From contig JARVLF010000018.1 in the NCBI GenBank assembly GCA_030849465.1, forward strand, positions 248,001 to 312,000: a DNA stretch of 64,000 nt. Reading direction: 5' to 3'. Under the pieces are notes generated by a model. The model made no database searches and had not been told where the DNA came from. It saw only the letters and a list, made by a program, of their open reading frames with translations. Within the stretch, counting starts at the first letter, position 1, and each line of letters begins with the position of its first letter. Source of the stretch: Moesziomyces globuligerus (taxonomy: Eukaryota; Basidiomycota; Ustilaginomycetes; Ustilaginales; Ustilaginaceae). Position numbers and translations under genes: made by a program. Below, piece after piece: positions 1 through 9,354 of the stretch.

Positions 1-186
1 GGTGTACGTGTCGGCAGGTGCTTCCGCGTGGCTCGCCTCGTCAGCTTCGTCGTCGTCACCTTGCGCAGACTCGTAGAAGCTCGACATGGCGGTCTGAAGG
101 TCGCCGCCCGCGGCCTCGAGGAAGAAGCGGGCGCGGTCGGCGGAAGCGCCGGTGATGGCGGCAAATTGCTGGATACTCTCGTCCAT
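1..186 (-). CDS. SHP1: Cdc48/p97 cofactor p47 (Shp1), N-terminal UBA part, truncated by window edge
   Basis: Only the first 62 codons are inside the window. They start at the ATG on the minus strand at 186. The protein begins [20 protein letters not shown] and continues with a helix ending in [19 protein letters not shown], followed by an acidic stretch. This is the UBA domain that opens the p47/Shp1/NSFL1C family and binds ubiquitin; the spacing of the [12 protein letters not shown] and GDLQ blocks matches the family. The SEP and UBX domains expected downstream would lie outside the window. The family recruits ubiquitylated substrates to the Cdc48 ATPase in membrane fusion and protein degradation. 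The gene is divergent from the complex I gene at 843. Family identity is confident; whether the rest of the gene is intact cannot be judged. Confidence 0.85.
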   Translation of the reverse strand, partial: MDESIQQFAAITGASADRARFFLEAAGGDLQTAMSSFYESAQGDDDEADEASHAEAPADTYT

Positions 187-842
187 GATGGTGTGGTATC
201 GGAGAGCGAGTATGTGAGCAGCAGATGGTTGCAGTGGAAGGAGAAGGTTGAGGGTAGCTGTCCAGCGCAGTGCGAGAACGCGCACGTCACTTGCCCGTGC
301 GTCAAGTGGAGGAGGTGCGCCTTTCAAAGGCTGAGCTGCGCTTCCAAGCCTGCCTGGCTTGTGTGCATGGGCCCGCCCAATCCTTCTGGCCCCCTCTGAG
401 TCCACTGGGAGCGGCAGAGAGCCTGGCTGCAAGCCCAAAATTTGAGAGGTCGATCACGACGCGTGCCACCGGCGCCCGAGGCAAATTCTGACTCGGACGA
501 GAAGAGTGGAAATCGCAAACGGAAGAGTGGGCCAAAGGCGGACTGAACTCGAGCCGAGCGACGGAGAGAGGTGCGGCTGCCAGTGGAATCTCAAACGCTC
601 CAGCCAAGGCAGGCCGGGTCGAAGCGTGATGGTGTCCAGGAACTCGTCACATCAACCACAATCACCTCGACCCTGTTCATCACCTTCAGCTCAAGCGCAG
701 ATCGCATCACGCTTGCCGATCCCCATAACGACGTCGGATAGCACATCTGCGCCGGTATCGACTTCTCGCTCCGCCGTTGCACTCCACCCTCCTCTACTCC
801 GCACACGCAGCCGACGCTTCGGATTGCGCTCTGCTGCTCACC
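187..842. promoter_or_regulatory. Divergent intergenic region SHP1 / NDUFA11
   Basis: These 656 bases separate two genes transcribed away from each other and must hold both promoters. The right half is rich in C and T close to the complex I start, as in many fungal leaders. I see no convincing TATA box, RNA gene or conserved coding stretch. Open frames here have no family resemblance. Confidence 0.5.
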
Positions 843-1611
843 ATGGCCGACAAGACCAACGAGCAGGTCGTCACCGAGACGTTCTCGCAACGTTCCGCCA
901 TCGCTGATGGAATGGCCTCGGGTGGTGCCAGCGCCGGTGTTGGTCTCTTGGTCAGCGCCTTCCAGAACAGTGTGCAGACCCACAACAAGGGTGCCCTCGG
1001 TGTCTTCACCCGCACAGGAAGCACCATCGCCCTCTTCAGTGAGTCCACCCGCTTCCCGTCCCGCTCAAAAGTTGCGGATAAGGTCTAGTTGCGCTTCGAG
1101 CTGGGCTCCTACTGACCTTCCTGCCCCCCTCATCTCAACCTTCGTGTGCACAGCCGCAATGGGAGGCATCTTCTCGTACACCGACGCGACCGTCTCCAAC
1201 TTCCGCCAGAAGGACGACGCCATCAACGGTGCCGTCGGCGGTTGCGCCGCCGGTATGGTTCTCGGTGCCGCCGCTCGCTCGGTCCCCATGATGTTCGGAA
1301 GCTGCGCCGGTCTCGCCGCATTGATCGGCACCTTTGACGCGGCAGGCAAGACGCTCTCGGGTGTCTACGCACGCCCCTCGCCAAAAGACTTCACACACTC
1401 CGACGACGGTACATCCCATGGCTCCGGCGAACTCAGCTGGAAGGAGGAACGCGAGGCCCGCCGCAAAAGCTTCTTCAAGGTAGGTGCCGCATGACGCCCA
1501 GAGAGCTCCGTTCCCAGACTCGTCGGAACCATGACTGACATTCAACTCCGCTTCCTTCCCATCATTCATCCCGAACAGCAAAAGAAGGCGGATGTCGAGT
1601 CGGACGCATAG
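843..1611 (+). CDS. NDUFA11: Mitochondrial complex I 21.3 kDa-type subunit (NDUFA11 / Tim17 family)
   Basis: Three exons, 843-1038, 1154-1479 and 1579-1611, give 184 residues. Donors are GTGAGT (1039) and GTAGGT (1480), acceptors CAG (1153 and 1578), and both introns carry a CTGAC branch site. Phases agree at both junctions. The protein reads ALGVFTRTGSTIALF, then TAMGGIFSYTDATVSNFR and GGCAAGMVLG, the Tim17-like four-helix membrane fold. It matches the fungal accessory subunit of NADH:ubiquinone oxidoreductase, equivalent to animal NDUFA11/B14.7. It should sit in the inner mitochondrial membrane and stabilise complex I. I chose the ATG at 843 (context ACCATGG) over an in-frame ATG at 777, because the family starts close to this point. 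If the second intron is retained, the frame ends at 1494 with a slightly different tail. Confidence 0.9.
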
Positions 1612-1877
1612 ATCTGGTCCCACTTCCGTATCTGTACAGAGCCTTTCAGGCATGACATCTCTTGAACATCGATTGCTTTACACTACCTCACCCGACTTGA
1701 TTTGCAGAACGCACCTGCCACCGTAAACCGCCTCCATGCGCTTGGGACTCGCCAAAATGTGCACTAAGGGCCCCCGAACGAGCACACGCACTTCGACGTT
1801 GCACGTTCAGGGTCAGGCTGGATCTCTCAGGGTACGAGTGTCTGCATTTGGAGAGTAGAGTCTACATGGCAAGGTGC

Positions 1878-3473
1878 TTAGGAGAGGGAAGCGCCGACAA
1901 AGTTCTCCGAGTACAGAGCACCCCTTTCGGTGCGGAGCAGACGAGGCTTCTTGTCGGCCTCGGGATCCGCAGCGTCCGGAAGTGCACCCACCCAGGCGCA
2001 CTCCTTGTTCTCGGTCGTCGTGTAGCCAGGCTGGATCGTCTCGAAGATCTACGTGCGTGCAGAGAAGGTAGCCGCATGGGCATGCGAGTCAGTAAGTGCG
2101 GGACGGGTGAGAGAAAGCAACAGTGACAAGACGTGTTCCGACGTACCTTTTTCTTGGGGTTGAGGACCGCCTCGGGCTCGCGACCCTCGAAGCCCTCGAC
2201 CCAGACCTTGTCGCCTGGCTGGCTGCCGGCGGGAGGGTAGACGGGCTCGACGCCGCCGTCCTTGCCGTCCTTGTGGGTGGCGCAGAGGAGCATACCGTAC
2301 GACTTGATGCCGCGCATCGCGACGGGCTTGAGGTTGCAGACGCCGATCACCATGCGGTTCTGCATCTGGTCGATGGGCACAAAGTGCACCAGACCACTGA
2401 GGATGGTTCGCGGGCCGTCGGCCTCGCCAAAGTCGACCTTCTCGAGGTAGAGCGCGTCCGCATCCGGGTGCTTCTCCACCGAGACGATCTTGCCCACGCG
2501 CAGATCGATCTGCGAAGGAATGGGGCCCGTCGTGTCGGCAGCAGCAGCAGTACCTCCCTTCTTACCTCCACCGCCGCCTCCGCCAGCCTTGGCCTCCTTG
2601 GGTGCCTTCTCCTTCTTCTCCTTCTTCTCCTTCTTAGGCTGCTGCTCCTGCTGCTGCTGGGACACCTCCTTCTTCTGGCCCTCGGCTGCGGCGGCTGCCT
2701 CCTTGTTGGCCTTCTTGGCCTTCTTCAGATCTTCGGGCTTGGCACGCTCGATGGCGGGCATGCCTTCGAACGCAGGCTCGAAGGAGGAGAAGCCGAGCTG
2801 CGCGGCGTTGGCAGCCTTGACGACCTGGGGCAGGTTGGAGAGGTGCGAGACGTAGCGGGCGACCGAAGGAGCAGCGTGCTGCTCAGCAGGCTGCAGCTTG
2901 GACACAGCCGGGTAGACGGAGGCGAAGAGCGCAAGATCCGCCACCGTGGGCTCGTTCGAGGCGAGGAAGGTGACGCTGCTGAGCTGGCTATCGAGCGTCT
3001 TGAGGCCTTCGGCAGAGACGAACTGCTGCTCGTCCGCCTTGTCGAGCTTCTGCAGCCACTCGGTGGTGGCCGCCTTGGCCTTGTCGTCGGCACCAAAGAT
3101 GTGCGCCGACTTGCCGGTCAGCGTGGCGAGCTTGTCGGCGAGGTCAGTCAGAGGCAAAGCACTGTCGCCCTGGAGCTGCTGGATCGCGCTCTGAGGCGGT
3201 GAAGTTGATGTGGAGGCCGGAAGAGCGTGAAATAGTCGTTTCGAAGTGAGTGCGAGGTGCATTTGTCGTACAGCGCCAGGAAGGCGGTGTGAACGAGAGG
3301 CCAGAGCGAGATGTGTCTGTGGGATCAGTCATTTGAGCAAGCTGGACGCAAGAGGATATGCGAGGCTAGACGCGCGGGCGCTGTGAGCCGATGTAGGGTG
3401 CAGCACTTACAGCATCGTTGGCGTACTGCGCATAGGCAGCCGTGATGAGCTGTCGTGCTCGCTGTCCCGACAT
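1878..3473 (-). CDS. ARC1: Arc1/AIMP1-type tRNA-binding cofactor of aminoacyl-tRNA synthetases
   Basis: Minus-strand exons are 3411-3473 (21 codons, [20 protein letters not shown]...), 2147-3316 and 1878-2048, giving 467 residues. Introns use GTAAGT (3410) and GTACGT (2146) donors, and all junctions are phase 0. The order is: a GST-C-like N-terminal fold ([20 protein letters not shown]...), a lysine-rich linker with poly-Gln and poly-Gly runs, then the EMAPII/OB-fold tRNA-binding domain ([46 protein letters not shown]). Arc1 binds tRNA and delivers it to Met- and Glu-tRNA synthetases in the cytosol. The C-terminal extension is shorter than in human EMAPII. A second in-phase acceptor at 3190 would give a 425-residue form; the acceptor at 3316 has the better branch site (TGACTGAT). 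An internal ATG at 3262 begins a basic stretch that could act as a presequence (see findings). Confidence 0.85.
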
Positions 3474-3990
3474 GATTGCTTGTGTGTGAGATGATGCGAG
3501 GACGAGATCGTGTGAGGAGAAGCAAAGCTGTTCCCGACAGACTGGCTTGCGCGTTGGTCGAAAAAGAAGAAGTGCTCTCCACCAGGCCAGCGCTTTTCCA
3601 TCGAATTGTGCCCGGATGACGGTCTCACACGATTGAAGAAATGACCGTGGACTTCTCGCGTAAGTTAAGGGGTGAGGCTCGAAAACGAGGCTCGACAAGG
3701 ACCCTGAGTTGTGAAGGAAATCAGGCGATCCGCGTGAGGACGAGCCTGACCAACACGCTCGGTTGGATGGGTTTCACAACCGGCTTTGCAAGTTGGGGGT
3801 GCGAGGTGAGCGTACGTGCGTGCCTGTAGCAGAGGTGCATTGTGTTCGTGGTGAGAGCCTCTGTCTCCACATCAGACTACAGTAGCTGCCTTCCCTTCTA
3901 CATTGTGCTTGGACCACCTCGTCTCGACCACCTTCTCCTGCGCTGGCAAGAACGCCGAGCTGAAAGGCTACGCAAATCAACGTGTCGACA
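3474..3990. promoter_or_regulatory. Divergent promoter region ARC1 / ERG27
   Basis: These 517 bases lie between the ARC1 ATG (minus, 3473) and the ERG27 ATG (plus, 3991). Both promoters and leaders must be here. No RNA gene, repeat or recognisable operator is visible. Confidence 0.45.
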
Positions 3991-6012
3991 ATGGATCCCT
4001 CCAACGACCGACAGAAGGAGCTCCGTCCTGTGATCCTCGTCACTGGTGCGAATGCGGGCGTCGGCTTCGGCATTTGCCAGAGGCTCATCGTACAGCTCTC
4101 CTCCCCGAAGCCGAGCGACACGCTACCGACTCATCCGCAGTGTCATCCCGACCCTGCTGTCGAGCCCACTCCCACGCCTTTTGCTGCGCCAGATGGATGC
4201 ACCATCGTCCTGGCTTGTCGCAATCCCATCAAGGCTCACAAGGCCCGACGGCAGCTCCAGCAGCTTCTCAAGTGGATCGAGAACTTACCAGAGCACGAAG
4301 ACACGCCCTCGGGACCTCCGGAGAGCTGGGCGTTCGCCTTTGATACCACCAGCAAGGACGACAAGCTCACGGATCCCGAGACCGAGGACGACATCCGGGA
4401 CACCCCGCACGAGGATGCCGACCCTGCGCTGGTAGCTCATGCTCAGGAGAACAACGTGCGACGCAGGAGGAAGCTGCGCAAGGCGCTCGCCAACGACGAC
4501 GATGATGACCTCGACGCCGAGGACGCTTCAGATGCCGACGACCTTCGCCAAGACTCCTCGGCGTCCGCTGGCAATTCCAGCCCTCCGGATCTGGACGCCA
4601 GCTTGGAGCAGCGCAACAAGCGTGCCAACGCTCGGTATCGACGTCGCTTCTGCCAGGGTACCCGCATCGAGTTTGTGCCGCTCGACCTAGGCAGTATGGG
4701 CAGCGCGCTCGAGTGTGCACGCACCGTCCGTGAGAGGTACACGCACGTCACGCACATCATCCTCAACGCCGGCTCGTCCGCATGGACAGGCATGAACTGG
4801 TTCCATGCCGTCTGGATGATCATGACCCAGTTCCGCTACGCCGTCACCTGGCCCGCGTATAAACTGCAGCGTGCGGGCGACAAGAGCGACGATGGCTTCG
4901 GCTGGGTTTGGCAGTGCAACGTAGGCGCGCACTGGATCCTCGTCCGTGCCTTGCTTCCGTCGCTGCGTGCCACGCCCTACTCCGTGCCTTCTCGCATCGT
5001 GTGGACCAGCTCCGTCGAGGCCTTCTCGAAGTATTATAACGCTGCGGACTATCAATGCATTGATCCCGCCAAGTCGCTACTTCCCTACGAATCGACCAAA
5101 TACCAGTGCGAGCTCGCTGCGTTCGGGCTGGACGATGCGCTGGAAACGCGCCGTATGCGTACGCAACCCGGCACGCCGATGGAGGAGCGATCCTTTTCGC
5201 TTGGCATGTCGTCCGTCGAAAGCCCAATCTCGCCCTCGGACTCGGGCATGCGACGGACCGCATCGACGGCGAGTGGCACGGCACCGCACGGCTTCCTCGG
5301 GCTTCCCCCGGCATCTCGGGCTCTTCCTGGCCGACCAGAGCCACGCAGCTTCCTCGCTCATCCGGGTGTAGTGGCTTCTACCATGATGTCGCAGTTCGTC
5401 GCCTCGTGGGTGACGGTGTTTGTCGTGGCGAGCTTCTACCTCGCGCGCTGGGTCGGATCGCCGCATCACCCGATCGACCCTTTCAAGGGAGCGGTGTCGG
5501 TCTGCCACGCGTCCCTGGCGCCGGCACCGGACCCGAAGAAGCGCTATGGCAGCCGTTCGGATTTCTGGGGACGCGAGTACGTCGGCATCGAGACGATCGA
5601 GTACTACCGCCCGCAACTTGGAGGTGCGGGTCCCGGTGTGGGAGCTCGACTAGCGCTGGCTGGGATCGACCCGAGCTCGGTGCGGGGTGATGCGTCCGAC
5701 TCTGGGCGCGTGCTGGCCATGGCACGCGAGTACGTCGGCTTCTGCGAGAAGATGGCACGCCAGGTGTGGCGGAGCGCGCGCAAGGGAGACCTGCCTCCTT
5801 GGAGCTCGCTCGCCGGCGACGAGTTTGTCGTCCGGGAGCACGCAGCACAGCCCTCAACGGGTGACGAGGACCCACAGCCGATTCTCGACACGGAAGACGC
5901 GCGACCACCGGCGGCCTCCGAGGATAGCAAGCCCGTCGTTACGGTCAAAAAGACCACCGTGCCCAGCAGCGGCTCCTCTGCCGACGACGTCGAGTGGGAG
6001 AAAGTACAGTGA
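3991..6012 (+). CDS. ERG27: 3-keto-sterol reductase Erg27, enlarged
   Basis: A single exon of 673 residues. A short-chain dehydrogenase Rossmann start, VILVTGANAGVGFGICQRL, lies near residues 13-31 (NADPH loop TGxxxGxG). HIILNAG follows in the middle, the catalytic Ser is in WTSSVEAFSKYY (340/341), and the YxxxK pair is Tyr366/Lys370 in PYESTKYQCEL. The later part (FLAHPGVVAS..., a hydrophobic stretch near FVVASFYLARWVG) and GREYVGIETIEYY resemble Erg27 rather than general SDRs. Erg27 reduces the 3-keto group during sterol C4-demethylation in the ER, with Erg25 and Erg26. It is about twice the usual length (yeast about 350). The surplus is an acidic insert at roughly residues 120-200, a Ser/Pro-rich insert after the active site, and a long C-terminal tail. 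The in-frame GTG at 3982 is not a credible eukaryotic start; the ATG at 3991 is used. Confidence 0.88.
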   Translation: MDPSNDRQKELRPVILVTGANAGVGFGICQRLIVQLSSPKPSDTLPTHPQCHPDPAVEPTPTPFAAPDGCTIVLACRNPIKAHKARRQLQQLLKWIENLPEHEDTPSGPPESWAFAFDTTSKDDKLTDPETEDDIRDTPHEDADPALVAHAQENNVRRRRKLRKALANDDDDDLDAEDASDADDLRQDSSASAGNSSPPDLDASLEQRNKRANARYRRRFCQGTRIEFVPLDLGSMGSALECARTVRERYTHVTHIILNAGSSAWTGMNWFHAVWMIMTQFRYAVTWPAYKLQRAGDKSDDGFGWVWQCNVGAHWILVRALLPSLRATPYSVPSRIVWTSSVEAFSKYYNAADYQCIDPAKSLLPYESTKYQCELAAFGLDDALETRRMRTQPGTPMEERSFSLGMSSVESPISPSDSGMRRTASTASGTAPHGFLGLPPASRALPGRPEPRSFLAHPGVVASTMMSQFVASWVTVFVVASFYLARWVGSPHHPIDPFKGAVSVCHASLAPAPDPKKRYGSRSDFWGREYVGIETIEYYRPQLGGAGPGVGARLALAGIDPSSVRGDASDSGRVLAMAREYVGFCEKMARQVWRSARKGDLPPWSSLAGDEFVVREHAAQPSTGDEDPQPILDTEDARPPAASEDSKPVVTVKKTTVPSSGSSADDVEWEKVQ

Positions 6013-8665
6013 GCCAGGACTCTCGCTCGTCCTGACCGGCACATCGCGGCGTGAAGTAGCGTGCTGGAGCATCATAGACACTTTGGACCGTCCGCTGCTT
6101 GAAATGGACATCCTCTTCTATGTTCGCCATACTTTGTGGCACAGTCGGTTGGCACGATTGCCAGTTGTGTATGAGCGGCCGCAGCAGCGTTAGTCAGCCT
6201 CACTAAGCAACATCCGTTTTCGCGCGCGATTTGAGGCCTTGATTCGCCAAAATCGGTGCTGGGCTTTCGAATCGGTGGAACCGACCAAAAAGTGGGCAGA
6301 AAAATGAAGGCGAGAAATCGGTTGATAAAAATTCAGCCCGGAAATTCCTGCGCCAAGTCAAGGCATTTGTCTGGTAGCGACGCTTGTCGTGACAAATCCT
6401 GAATGACCTGGGTGCCGGCTCGCAGCATTATTACAAGCACGCAGGCCTAGAGAGGTCCGGCATTGTATTACCAATAGAGAGGACGGAAAACACAATAAGC
6501 AGGAACTTTACCCGGATCTGGCGTGCGCCAGGACAGGAGACGATTCGACGCCGAGCGGTAGAACTTTAGTGGACCCTGGAGGGAGACACCTGGCAAGATC
6601 TGCCGGAGTTCAATCATGCGCGGCGGTCGCGTTCCATTTTCCACGCATTAGATCCAAACTGCCGGCTGGAATCCGGACGATCCGAGCTGTGGCCGAGGCT
6701 GCCCGGATCCTGCCGTGAAGAACAAAGAGTCGCTTGGAAGTACTGAACAAGGGATGGAAAACGGGGGACCCGCCAGGTTGTCGCCCGGTCTGCCTGCCGC
6801 ACCCACGGAGACAATGGCGAAGTGTGAATTGTATAGCGAAAGACCACACCCACCAACCCCCGACAATGTACGGTACGCGGCGCGGTAGAACCCCCCCGCG
6901 ATCGCTGCCGGTCGCGTGGAGAGGAGAGCGCCACGGCGCAGTCGATGCAAGCGCAGCGGGCAGCTTAACTAGGGCGCCACCTCGGTCAGGCATCGATGGA
7001 TCATCGCATTGCGCATCATCAAAAGGCACAGAATGAAGGCATGCCGGGGATCGGAGCATGATATCGAGCGCTTGATCACCATTGAATACCATGCAAACTT
7101 ACCTGCAGGCGCAAGAGACCGAACGTGTCAGGCAGCAAGAAGATTCGAGATCTGTCCGCACCTAGAGTAGAGCCCGGTAGCGAGCGCGCATCAGGGTCGA
7201 CGCCGACTGACAGCGAGGTTCGGCGTGCAATCGCAAGAATCGTCCAGGGCGACGCGCGGCTACCGACACTGTTCCGGCGGCATGGCGCAACCCCCTCTCA
7301 GTGCCAAGAAAAGCCTTTTGATCAATGGGTACTCGCTGCTGCCGCTCCTCTCTGCCTTCTCTCCTCGCCCCGGCGGAAGCAACTTCCGTCAAGCGAAGGA
7401 AGCGTACTGCAAGGGCAGCAAACCGCCTGAAATCGATCCACGATCAAGATGCAAATGGCAGGCCTTACGGGCGCAACTGAATCTTCGGAGGTAGAGCCGC
7501 TGGTGGAGCAAAACCGATTCAGTCTAGCTCAGGGTTCGTAACCGGCGCTGGATCGTCCCACGACTCGGCGAGCGCCACCACTCAGCAGCTGTTCTGGCCA
7601 GCGAGAGCGCATTAAGCTGCCTTTCCTCGAGCCCGTGTTCCGGCAAGGCGACTCAAACAGGGGACCAGATGCGAAGCGGAAATGAATAGAAAAAAAGGAA
7701 ACGAACGAGTCGAAAAAAAGAAAATGCAGTAAACGCAACCAAAAATGGAAAGCCGACAAATCCTCGCCGTGAACGCACGAGCTGGGCCAGCTAGATGCGA
7801 CTCGTCAGGACGTGCGAAAAAAAAGCACACTGCAGAGGGCGTGCTCGCTTGCGCGACTGGCTGCTTGGCAGCTTGGCTGCCCGCCCACTTGCATGGCAGC
7901 GTAACTGCGCACGTCTCCAGTTTTTTTGGCATTAACTTAGCAGCAGGGGCAGAAGTTGGGGCCACGCCAACGGTCCCAGAGCCCGTCGCATCGTGCAGCA
8001 TGCAGCGTTGCCGAATTCATTGGCTCTCCTGCCTGGAGTTAGTGCAACATCAGCTGGCAAGCTCAGCACCTCATGCGTCCACACACTCCGCTCTAGTCTA
8101 GACCGGTCGTCGAGCCAGGGCGTGCCGCTCTGTCCTGTCTGGAGCAAAGCAGCAGAGCCATCCGGGGCACGTCCGCCGTTCCGACCCTGCCGTCCGTGCC
8201 TGGGGTCCATCCATCCTGCCAAAGCTGCTGACTGGTCGGAGCGGATCGTTTGAAGTGACAATTGGATTTCGATCGAGCTTGAGCGGGCGTGGGAGGATCT
8301 GAATCCACCCTCGCGACTCGACTCGACTCGACTCGACTCGACTCGACTCGATTGAACTCGACTCGGCTCGGATGTGGACCCAGTCCTCCGGTGTTCGGAC
8401 GGGCTCTCCGATTCACCCTCGCGTTTCGCCTCAGCCCGCGCGCAGCAGTGGCGAGCTCAGTCGACGCACACCCGGCTGATAGCTGCTCTCTCCGCGCCCG
8501 CCTAGAGGGCAGCCTTCTAGAGTACTGTATCACCCCGCCTTACGCTGCCACGCCTGCAGTGCGCTCTGTCGACTCCATCTGATTGATTTCCTCTAGGCGT
8601 CGCGAGGAGCCTAGCGAGCCGACACAATAGAGCTACTAGCATCCTTCCCGCCAGTGGCAACGCGG
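6013..8665. other. Gene-free stretch upstream of the bZIP gene
   Basis: About 2.65 kb with no ORF I can assign to a family on either strand; the longest frames (for example minus 6610-7092) lack coding-like codon choice. The part near 6190-6480 is poorer in GC than the coding DNA around it. Around 7670-7745 there is an A-rich purine tract with several runs of six or seven A. It may hold far-upstream regulatory DNA of the bZIP gene or a noncoding transcript, but nothing in the sequence proves either. Confidence 0.4.
8316..8350 (+). repeat. Pentanucleotide microsatellite (ACTCG)7
   Basis: Seven perfect copies of ACTCG lie back to back, followed by degenerate copies (ATTGA, then ACTCG twice and GCTCG) up to about 8370. 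It is located roughly 1 kb upstream of the bZIP start codon. Such repeats vary in copy number between strains. Confidence 0.95.
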
Positions 8666-8746
8666 ATGATCTGGCCGAAGCTCAATCCAACGCTCCCCAC
8701 CCGTGGCGCAGTCGAGACCTCGACATCTACGCCGGCCGCACCCTAG
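8666..8746 (+). CDS. Possible upstream ORF in the bZIP leader (26 codons)
   Basis: This ATG is the last one before the bZIP start and opens a 26-residue frame (begins MIWPKLNPT, ends at TAG 8744-8746). If the transcript starts upstream of it, it would be a translated uORF some 600 bases before the main start. If transcription starts later, it is irrelevant. No transcript start is visible from sequence alone. Confidence 0.3.
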   Translation: MIWPKLNPTLPTRGAVETSTSTPAAP

Positions 8747-9354
8747 CTCCCCAGCCCTGCCTCCCCTGCTCGATTGCCTCGCGCGCGTTCCCCAGCGCTC
8801 TCGACCTCCCGAGCTTTTGACTCTACACTGCAGTGCCTCCGGTCGGCCCCATCCACCGTGCCGCCCTCTATTTCGTTCGCTTGCAACCACGTCCCCTCAA
8901 CCAGCTCTATCCGTCACACCATCCTTCCGCACCGGCTTCACCATCCCAGCCGCACCTCCTTCTAGACCACTCGCTTCGCAAGCTGCACCATCTCGCTCCT
9001 CCCACGCTCCTACCCAACCATCCGTCGTCTCCCCCGTTCCGTGTCGTTCCATATACCAACTCAGCAGCCATCCGCCTCCCCCCACTACCTTCGCTCTCTC
9101 AAATCCGATCTCCATTCACTACGGCCTCTCCTCGAAAGAGGGCACACCACGTTCGAGAGTGTCAGCATCGGCTTCTCCGACTGTTCGCCTCGCTGCTTCT
9201 GCACTAGACATCCGGAAGTTCCGAAATCGTCAGAGCCAGCATCGCTCAGTCCAACCGTCCTCCATCGAGGTATACTTCGACGAACCGCCGATCCACGGCT
9301 TTTCGGTCCTCATTCACCAGAGGGCGTTGCAGCGTTCGTGCGGCCTCGTACACC
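8669..9354 (+). promoter_or_regulatory. Long pyrimidine-rich, ATG-free leader of the bZIP gene
   Basis: From 8669 to the start codon at 9355 there is not one ATG in any frame across 686 bases, while C- and T-rich segments dominate. This is what a scanned 5' untranslated leader under selection against upstream start codons looks like. No splice-site pair is compelling. The leader length suggests post-transcriptional control of the regulator, but that is inference. Confidence 0.55.

Noticed and set aside
3982..3990. Start of ERG27 at a GTG codon
   Set aside because: Eukaryotic translation starts at ATG; the ATG at 3991 in the same frame is used. The same reasoning removed non-ATG starts for ZRC1 (33057) and GCLM (53222).
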